From NCBI RefSeq assembly GCF_001884235.1, contig NZ_MAOI01000064.1, positions 42,593 through 106,592 of the forward strand: 64,000 nucleotides of DNA, in the 5' to 3' direction. Below, one piece after another: positions 58,433 to 64,000 of the stretch. Below the pieces are notes generated by a model. That model worked only from the letters and a program-made list of their open reading frames with translations, had not been told where the DNA came from and searched no databases. Made by a program: the position numbers and the translations under genes. Every line of letters starts with the position of its first letter. Position 1 is the stretch's first letter. Origin of the DNA: Bacillus paramycoides. GTDB taxonomy: Bacteria; Bacillota; Bacilli; Bacillales; Bacillaceae_G.

Positions 58433-59817
58433 GCAAACTTTGGGGCGGACGTTTTACAGAAGAAGCGGAAGCGTGGGTAGAAGAATTCGGAGCTTCTATT
58501 TCCTTTGATAAGCAATTGGTTAACCAAGATATAAAAGGTAGTATCGCACACGTTACAATGCTAGCAAAACAAGGCATCGTAACGAAAGAGGAAGCGGAGA
58601 AAATCAAGATAGGGCTTCAGTATTTATTACAAGAAGCAAAAGAGAATAAACTCCAATTCTCGGTAGAAGCAGAAGATATTCACTTAAACATTGAAAAAAT
58701 GTTAATTGAACAAATTGGCGAAGTAGGAGGAAAACTTCATACAGGCCGAAGTCGTAACGATCAAGTAGCGACAGATATGCACTTATATTTAAAAGAAAAA
58801 GTAGAACATATTATAAAAGCTACCAAACAATTGCAAACTGTTCTTGTTCATCAAGCGGAAAATAACATTGAAACAATTATGCCTGGCTATACGCACTTAC
58901 AGCGTGCCCAGCCGATTTCATTTGCACATCATATACTCGCTTACTTTTGGATGTTAGAGCGCGATGTGAATCGTTATGAAGATTCGTTAAAGCGTATTAA
59001 CATTTCGCCGCTAGGAGCAGGAGCGCTAGCTGGCACAACATTTCCGATTGACCGAGAATATAGTGCGGAGCTCCTTGGATTTAATGGAATCTATGAAAAT
59101 AGTTTAGATGCGGTAAGCGATCGTGATTTCATATTAGAGTTTTTAAGTAACTCATCTATTCTCATGATGCACTTATCACGTTTTTGTGAAGAGCTTATTT
59201 TGTGGAGTAGTCAAGAGTTTCAATTTATTGAAATGAGCGACCAATACGCGACAGGTAGCAGCATTATGCCGCAAAAGAAAAATCCCGATATGGCGGAGCT
59301 CATTCGCGGTAAAACAGGCAGAGTATATGGCAATTTATTTAGTTTGCTTACTGTAATGAAAGGATTGCCGCTTGCTTACAATAAAGACTTACAAGAAGAT
59401 AAAGAAGGAATGTTTGATACAGTGAAAACAGTAGAAGGATGCCTTCATATTATGGCGGGCATGCTTGAAACGATGACTGTAAACAAAGAAAAAATGGGGC
59501 AAGCTGTGACGCAAGATTTCTCTAACGCAACAGAAATTGCTGACTATTTAGCAAGTAAGGGACTACCATTCCGTCAAGCTCATGAAATTGTTGGGAAGCT
59601 CGTCCTTCATTGTACGCAAAAAGGAATTTATTTATTAGATGTACCACTTGAAACATATAAAGAAATGAGTTCGTTATTTGAAGAAGATTTGTATGAAGTT
59701 CTTTCACCATATGCGGCTGTAAAGCGCCGTAACAGTGCTGGTGGAACAGGCTTTGAACAAATTGAAAAAGCTTTGGAGAAAGCGAAGAGTTTAACTAAAG
59801 AGGTTATTAAAAATTAA
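58429..59817 (+). CDS. argH: Argininosuccinate lyase ArgH
   Basis: 462 residues of the fumarase/ASL superfamily: [20 protein letters not shown] (about 103), [16 protein letters not shown] (about 148) and the mobile [15 protein letters not shown] loop (about 278). Splits argininosuccinate to arginine and fumarate. GTG start inside the end of argG; cotranscribed. Confidence 0.98.
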   Translation: MSKLWGGRFTEEAEAWVEEFGASISFDKQLVNQDIKGSIAHVTMLAKQGIVTKEEAEKIKIGLQYLLQEAKENKLQFSVEAEDIHLNIEKMLIEQIGEVGGKLHTGRSRNDQVATDMHLYLKEKVEHIIKATKQLQTVLVHQAENNIETIMPGYTHLQRAQPISFAHHILAYFWMLERDVNRYEDSLKRINISPLGAGALAGTTFPIDREYSAELLGFNGIYENSLDAVSDRDFILEFLSNSSILMMHLSRFCEELILWSSQEFQFIEMSDQYATGSSIMPQKKNPDMAELIRGKTGRVYGNLFSLLTVMKGLPLAYNKDLQEDKEGMFDTVKTVEGCLHIMAGMLETMTVNKEKMGQAVTQDFSNATEIADYLASKGLPFRQAHEIVGKLVLHCTQKGIYLLDVPLETYKEMSSLFEEDLYEVLSPYAAVKRRNSAGGTGFEQIEKALEKAKSLTKEVIKN

Positions 59818-59820
59818 GTT

Positions 59821-59867
59821 GGAAAGTACGCCATTCTGTTAAAGGGTGGCGTACTTTCTTTTTTTTT
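59821..59867 (+). terminator. argGH terminator
   Basis: GGAAAGTACGCC...GGCGTACTTTCTTTTTTTT. Confidence 0.9.
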
Positions 59868-59914
59868 AGTATTCAAGTTATGATATAGTAAAAAATAATA
59901 ATTGAGGGGAATCT

Positions 59915-60268
59915 ATGAAAAGAACAATATTTATCGTTGTACTATTAATTAGCTTACTTGCAAATGTTAAAGTATTTCTTTTGGACAAATATATGATTGT
60001 TGGTGAACAAGAGAAGCGAGAAGAAACGATTATTGCAACGATGTGGCACCTGCAAGAAAAAGGATATAAAGAAAGTGATATTTCATACATAAAACCGGCC
60101 TTTTATAGTAAAAACGGTTCTTACGGTATGAATGTACAGTTTAAAGATGAACCAAATGAATCGTATACATATATAGTTTCGAAAGATGCTAAAACAAATG
60201 AACTAACTGTACACCAAGATAGCAATGTGCCAGGTGGTATGGGTGGGAAGCATCAGGAACTTAAATAG
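59915..60268 (+). CDS. DUF3139 small membrane-anchored protein
   Basis: 117 residues: one N-terminal helix (about 4-24), then a soluble domain typical of DUF3139 (QEKGYKESDISYIKPAFYSK). Function unknown. AGGGGAATC ribosome site. Confidence 0.75.
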   Translation: MKRTIFIVVLLISLLANVKVFLLDKYMIVGEQEKREETIIATMWHLQEKGYKESDISYIKPAFYSKNGSYGMNVQFKDEPNESYTYIVSKDAKTNELTVHQDSNVPGGMGGKHQELK

Positions 60269-60275
60269 ATAAGAG

Positions 60276-60309
60276 AGACTGCTAAAAAGTAATATTAGCA
60301 GTCTTTTAT
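60276..60309. terminator. DUF3139 / DinB bidirectional terminator
   Basis: AGACTGCTAA...TTAGCAGTCTTTTAT between converging genes. Confidence 0.88.
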
Positions 60310-60872
60310 ATTTTTAGAGGTGCATCGAGCGTTTTATAGTCATTTTTCATAATGATAAAATGATGCTTCTCATGTATTGCTAATAGTTGAATAGATTGAA
60401 TAAGGTTAGGATAGTGAGCAATTGGATCTAAAAATACGATATGTCCTGCAATATTTTCTTCTATATTTTGAACTAGTTTTTTTATTTCATTTGTTTCACG
60501 TGAAAGTAATTCTTCTAATTCATTTACATTCATAGCGTAATAGACTTTTTTTGAAGGGATTAAAATCCAAGGGGCTTTCATTCCTTTGCCATGCTTTTCT
60601 TTATATTCGGCATAGATGTCATGTATTTCAGTTTCAAATGGGGTATTTCTTCTTAGTTTGGCATAGGGGATAAGAGCGAAAGAGAATTTAATCGCTACTT
60701 TTAGCATCCTTGCAATTAAATATAAGTGATAAAAGTGCTCACCAATAGACCATTTTGCGTCCTCTTTCCTATACCATAGTTGCTCTTGTGAAAGTGAATG
60801 AAGTTTAGGAAGGAATTGGTTTCTTTGTACATGTAATGTGTGAAAGTGTTTTGAGATATTTTCAGATTTCAT
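60306..60872 (-). CDS. DinB-family four-helix protein
   Basis: 188 residues; DinB/YfiT-like helical bundle with putative metal ligands in KWSIGEHFYHLYLIARML (residues 43-60) and LLAIHEKHHFIIMK (about 168-181). These are damage-inducible or bacillithiol-S-transferase-related proteins; exact role unknown. GGAGG lies before ATG 60872; the longer ORF to 60893 is not favoured. Confidence 0.85.
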   Translation of the reverse strand: MKSENISKHFHTLHVQRNQFLPKLHSLSQEQLWYRKEDAKWSIGEHFYHLYLIARMLKVAIKFSFALIPYAKLRRNTPFETEIHDIYAEYKEKHGKGMKAPWILIPSKKVYYAMNVNELEELLSRETNEIKKLVQNIEENIAGHIVFLDPIAHYPNLIQSIQLLAIHEKHHFIIMKNDYKTLDAPLKI

Positions 60873-60928
60873 AGTAGAGCATCCTCCATACATGTTTTTC
60901 CTAATTATAACATTTTACATGTGAATAT

Positions 60929-60963
60929 AATTAAGCCTAGAACAATATGTTCTAGGCTTAATT
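60929..60963. terminator. Hairpin between two minus-strand genes
   Basis: AATTAAGCCTAGAA-caatatg-TTCTAGGCTTAATT, just beyond the stop of the 59-aa gene. Confidence 0.85.
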
Positions 60964-60972
60964 ATCCATCGA

Positions 60973-61152
60973 TTAATCATACTTATGTCGATCTTCCGTA
61001 ATTCGAATATACTCAATATCCATCAAATCTCGCAGTAGTGCACCATTACTTAGTTCTACGCCATGTTTTTCTTTAAAATGTGTACGAATCGTATCTAACA
61101 TTTCGATTTCTTTTCCATTCACATCTAAAATAATACGTTCAGAATCATCCAT
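60973..61152 (-). CDS. Small hypothetical protein (59 aa)
   Basis: 60-codon ORF with a strong AAAAGGAGG site before ATG. Product has a beta strand followed by helices (ERIILDVNGKEIEMLDTIRT, ELSNGALLRDLMDIEYIRIT), somewhat like ribbon-helix-helix DNA-binding proteins, but this is only a resemblance. Function unknown. Confidence 0.6.
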   Translation of the reverse strand: MDDSERIILDVNGKEIEMLDTIRTHFKEKHGVELSNGALLRDLMDIEYIRITEDRHKYD

Positions 61153-61247
61153 GTAGCATCCTCCTTTTCTAAATACATATATTTTGTCCGTCTATTTCTA
61201 AAAAATGTATGTTAACGTAATGTTAGGAAATAAGAAGGGAATGGAGA

Positions 61248-61517
61248 ATAAGACGTATTTATTTTATAGGGTTAATTTTATACACGCTAATTGTATTACA
61301 CGTTGCATTCCCAGAAATATTTTCATTTGAGAATGTAACAACAATACATATAGCAATATTTATCTTTACTTTATTTGTAGTAGATTGCTGTATTTTCTTA
61401 TGGTTTTCTAGAAAAAAGAAAGTACAAGAGGTAAAAGATAAAAAAAGAAATAGAACGGAAAAAGAGAAAACGTTCATTGTAGCTTGTCTTGTATTTATAG
61501 TAAGATATGTGAAATGA
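61248..61517 (+). CDS. Small membrane protein with apparent ATA start (89 aa)
   Basis: 90-codon frame. The hydrophobic helices (RRIYFIGLILYTLIVLHVAF; HIAIFIFTLFVVDCCIFLWF) and Lys/Arg-rich loop look like a real protein. There is no ATG, GTG or TTG near the start; instead ATA at 61248 lies 7 nt after AAGGGA, where MRRIYF would be expected. The C-terminus (FIVACLVFIVRYVK) may also be truncated. It could be a gene with a mutated start. The reverse ORF here is a shadow. Confidence 0.45.
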   Translation: MRRIYFIGLILYTLIVLHVAFPEIFSFENVTTIHIAIFIFTLFVVDCCIFLWFSRKKKVQEVKDKKRNRTEKEKTFIVACLVFIVRYVK

Positions 61518-62074
61518 AAAACACCAAGTCTAATATGTGATACTGAATCTAAAGTAATTAAAGATATATAAGATATACTACACGACGACACATGTTGTTT
61601 AACAATATGATTTTAAGGCGTATCAACACTTTGCTTGATACGCCTATTTTTTAGGGACTTTATCACTACATTCAACCCCTTTATTACCACTCTTAATACT
61701 ACATTCATCAGAGCGAGAAATATGTTAATTCGAAATAAAGTTTAAACGTTTTGAAAAAGTTTGATTGTTTGTAAAAAAATTAATCGTTTATAAAAAAGTT
61801 GCACTGTATTGTCTCTTTTCTATTAAAGGATTCTAAATATGTTTTGATCAAATTTTTATAAAAACATAAGCTGTATACAAAAATAGCTTCAATTTATTAG
61901 CTGTAAAATGAGAGCTTGAGTATCATTTTTGTAAGCGTCAAATATTCCCCGCATGCCATTTGTAAAATACCTTCAATAAAAAAAGCTATCCTAAGTCGGA
62001 TAGCTAAAATTCGTGTATCTATATCTAAGGTGCTTTCATTTATGTGCTCGCGAGTTGAACAAGTAATAAAGCCA
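61518..62074. other. AT-rich gap with two hairpins
   Basis: About 550 bp without a supported gene. It holds a terminator GGCGTATCA...TGATACGCC (61616-61650) and an AGCTATCC...GGATAGCT hairpin (61984-62005), plus homopolymer-rich sequence. Confidence 0.5.
61616..61653 (+). terminator. Terminator, probably for the ATA-start gene
   Basis: AGGCGTATCA-acactttgct-TGATACGCCTATTTTTT. Confidence 0.8.
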
Positions 62075-62923
62075 TTAAATTTCTGATAAGCACGCTTCAA
62101 TATTTTTTTGCAGTGATAACAAATTAGAATCTGAGTTAACTTCTATATAAAAACTTTTTAAAAATGACTTACAGTTTGCTTTTAGGAACAAATAATGTTC
62201 CTCATCAAGTTCTTCTTTTTGAGATTTCATTTCCATTGGCATACGTCTGATTAAAGTTTCTATTTCTTCTATCTCTAATCCTCGATTTAACATTGCTAGA
62301 ATTGATCTTATCATTCTACCGTCTTCATTATGGATATAAACACCTTTTGTGTAAAATATTTTTTTCCAAAGCGTTTCTAATATTTCTGAATAATACTTCT
62401 GTCCTATTTTTTCGTTTTTTACAAGTTCCACACAAGCGTCAGCTACATGCGCTACACTGTGGGCCCATCCTTTTTCAGGGACATATCCTCTTAAATCCAG
62501 TTCCAAATTAATATAATGAATTAACGTATCTTTTGCTTTATAAACAACAGATTCGGGTAGAAAATGATCCTCGTTATCCTTGTATAAAATGAGTTCTATT
62601 AAAAGTGAAGTAAATGATCTAGTAAATACAGTATCTGTCCCATTCTCGCCAATCCCTTTAAATAATAAGTCACTTAAACAAAATTCTAATATTTCTACTT
62701 GTAGCTCATGCGCAAGTTGATTATCTAATATCAATTTACTAAAAGAACTGTAAATCAATTCTCTAAGTTCGCTGTCCGTTGAACCGATATGATTAATCAT
62801 CGCTTTTACAATATCAATCTTTTTTTCTTCGTCCCATATTTTTTGCCCGCTTTGAATTTCCTTTAAAACTTTTTCCAGTTCATTTTCCTTTGTTTGCACT
62901 GGGTGGGATAGTAAATTCATCAT
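62075..62923 (-). CDS. DUF2785-family protein
   Basis: 282 residues, helical; contains the diagnostic GYVPEKGWAHSVAHVADACV block near residue 147 and a TFTRSFTSLL-like helix before it. Members are uncharacterised. ATG follows GGAGGAAG. A possible accessory gene, as both flanks are long non-coding stretches. Confidence 0.8.
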   Translation of the reverse strand: MMNLLSHPVQTKENELEKVLKEIQSGQKIWDEEKKIDIVKAMINHIGSTDSELRELIYSSFSKLILDNQLAHELQVEILEFCLSDLLFKGIGENGTDTVFTRSFTSLLIELILYKDNEDHFLPESVVYKAKDTLIHYINLELDLRGYVPEKGWAHSVAHVADACVELVKNEKIGQKYYSEILETLWKKIFYTKGVYIHNEDGRMIRSILAMLNRGLEIEEIETLIRRMPMEMKSQKEELDEEHYLFLKANCKSFLKSFYIEVNSDSNLLSLQKNIEACLSEI

Positions 62924-63350
62924 TTAATTTTCTTCCTCCTAGTTTATAGCAAGAACAATGCTGCTAGGATAAGAAGTCCATAAACCTAGGTAAGCGCATG
63001 AATAATCCCTTACCAATAAGCACACGCAAGCTTATTTTAGATCATTATCGCTTAAGATTTAAAATACCATTTATAAGTAGGTTTAATGCTGGACATCGTA
63101 ATTTTTATTGTTCTTGTATGAAATTTAAAAGTACACAAGATTACCCCTCCTCACACGAATATATTTCCCAACATATTCCATTATACAGTAATGTACAACT
63201 TTAACAATTGATATTTATGACTTTTCTGAATATTTAATTTTATGATACGAAAGTAATACTTCTATCAGCAGGAGTGATTTCATCCACGAGGGATAAAAAT
63301 GAATTGGCAACATAAATTGTCGTATAAAAAAACAAATACATGTCGTGATA

Positions 63351-63377
63351 AAAGGAGTGGATTGCCCACTCCTCTTT
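63351..63377 (+). terminator. Small hairpin terminator
   Basis: AAAGGAGTGG-attg-CCCACTCCTCTTT. Confidence 0.7.
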
Positions 63378-63478
63378 CATTTTCTTATAATTGTTTAACA
63401 ACATACTTTTATTGCTAGAACAAGCCTTAAACTTAATTACTCTTGTCTTTCAGTAAAACATGTGGACTTGGTGTTTTA

Positions 63479-63610
63479 TTTATCATTTCCCGACAGCAAA
63501 CTCCCACCTCAAGGAATGGGTAGGACATGGTCCAATGAGTAGGTGGGAGCTGAATGACGGTTAGGCAAAAGCCTAAAGGTTCTTCTTGGTGAAGAATCAG
63601 TATAAGGTAC
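63479..63610 (+). repeat. Structured element related to bcr1-like repeats, left of tnpB
   Basis: TTTAT then ACTCCCACCT...AGGTGGGAG, TTAGGC-AAAA-GCCTAA and TTCTTC-ttggt-GAAGAA hairpins, ending near AATCAGT. The first hairpin matches the element at 4478-4638; the 3' half differs. It may be a bcr relative or an RNA linked to the adjoining IS605-type element. Confidence 0.55.
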
Positions 63611-63793
63611 CGGTATCGTAATCAGTTCGTTCCAATAGAAAGAAAATGTTGCAGCTCCGAGGCATTTTTACATCTACGAAATTGTTTCATTGTAAAAGTT
63701 CTTTCATTTGTATATTTTTTTGAAAGGGACAGAGGACTTTCGACAAAAAAGAAGAAATGATACGTGATCAGTATTTTTTTGCTATATCATGAT

Positions 63794-63822
63794 ATCGTTC
63801 TCATATATATCATGAGAACGAT
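63794..63822. repeat. Perfect 11-bp inverted repeat before tnpB
   Basis: ATCGTTCTCAT-7 nt-ATGAGAACGAT. It could be an operator or a subterminal hairpin of an IS200/IS605-type left end. Confidence 0.6.
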
Positions 63823-63859
63823 TGTAAACAAATAAAAAAAGGAAGTGAGGTGAAAAGCG

Positions 63860-64000
63860 GTGCTTATCCATAAAGCGTATCAGTTCCGGATCTATCCTAG
63901 TTTAGAACAAAAAATAGCTATTATGAAAACAATTGGTTGTTCACGTTTTGTATTTAACTACTTTTTGGAAAAGTGGAATGATAGATATAAAGAAACAGGA
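63860..64000 (+). CDS. TnpB-like RNA-guided nuclease (IS605 OrfB), 3' part outside window
   Basis: Starts with GTG after GGAAGTGAGG and encodes 47 visible residues; YQFRIYPSLEQKIAIMKTIG and CSRFVFNYFLEKWNDRYKET are the classic OrfB N-terminal motif. TnpB proteins use an omega-RNA to cut DNA and are carried by IS200/IS605 and IS1341 elements. No tnpA is visible on this side, so this could be an IS1341-type element. The rest runs off the window. Confidence 0.85.
   Translation, partial: MLIHKAYQFRIYPSLEQKIAIMKTIGCSRFVFNYFLEKWNDRYKETG

Larger units (their letters stand above)
62924..63859. other. Long gap before tnpB
   Basis: About 930 bp with no supported gene. It contains a terminator (63351-63377), a bcr-related structured element (63479-63610) and a perfect inverted repeat (63794-63822) ahead of tnpB. 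An ORF at 62998-63204 lacks a convincing ribosome site. Confidence 0.5.

Noticed and set aside
61259-61591. 110-aa reverse ORF
   Set aside because: Low-complexity, Phe/Ser-rich translation that mirrors the more protein-like forward ATA-start frame.
61897-62100. 67-aa reverse ORF overlapping the DUF2785 3' end
   Set aside because: Runs through a strong hairpin, has no good ribosome site and overlaps a real gene.
62998-63204. 68-aa forward ORF before tnpB
   Set aside because: Weak ribosome site and no recognisable composition; treated as non-coding.

Overview
The window reads as a Bacillus cereus-group chromosome (B. cereus, B. thuringiensis, B. anthracis or a close relative). The DNA is AT-rich, ribosome binding sites are strong AAGGAGG types, an alpha/beta SASP spore gene is present, and the gene order follows the B. 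subtilis ytp-ytx-ccpA-acu-rpsD-ezrA-thiI-ackA-argGH arc. Intergenic elements flanked by TTTAT also look like the bcr1 repeat that is typical of this group. Most genes lie on the + strand. Nothing here was checked against a database; names rest on recognised motifs, length and gene order.

Layout. 1-4430: the end of sftA (DNA translocase), a nicotinate phosphoribosyltransferase and murC. 4431-10990: a bcr1-like element, a MerR regulator with its own transporter, two GNAT acetyltransferases, a PH-like membrane protein, an M29 aminopeptidase, ytxG-ytxJ and a CamS-type lipoprotein. 11161-16420: aroA(G), ccpA, mscL, an oxidoreductase and an ankyrin-repeat lipoprotein. 16592-20002: a histidine kinase, its response regulator and a lipoprotein. 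20024-25400: a hydrolase, acuCBA and the divergent acsA. 25551-29666: a GNAT, maltose acetyltransferase, an ECF-type sigma operon, and tyrS behind a tyrosine T-box. 29746-33410 is the most accessory part: small membrane proteins, a type VII-secreted WXG100/HNH toxin that looks split, two SMI1-like candidate immunity genes and a GNAT. 33621-38163: rpsD with its leader, a methionine gamma-lyase, a free-methionine-sulfoxide reductase, refZ and a transporter. 38288-54972: a LysR regulator, ezrA, nifZ-thiI, sspA-type SASP, mbcS, a VOC protein, a YtcJ-like amidohydrolase, nadK2, ytfI-ytfJ, tpx, ytxK, ackA, a Nudix hydrolase and an EcsC protein. 55003-64000: a short YitT protein with a remarkable hairpin array upstream, argGH, small proteins, DUF2785, and the first 47 codons of a TnpB nuclease that runs off the end.

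How genes connect. Acetate metabolism is spread through the window: CcpA, AcsA with its AcuA acetylase and AcuC deacetylase, and AckA. AcsA keeps the lysine (K549) that AcuA modifies in B. subtilis. NifZ and ThiI form a dedicated sulfur-relay pair. RefZ, EzrA and SftA all act in division or chromosome segregation. The toxin locus carries its candidate immunity genes immediately downstream on the same strand.

The least explained parts are: a tandem array of hairpin modules with changed but still paired stems (55682-56106); three intergenic clusters of an ATATATCGAC repeat with a period near 20 bp; several full and deleted bcr1-like elements, one sitting on a stop codon; two genes whose only well-placed start codon is ATA; and the split polymorphic toxin.
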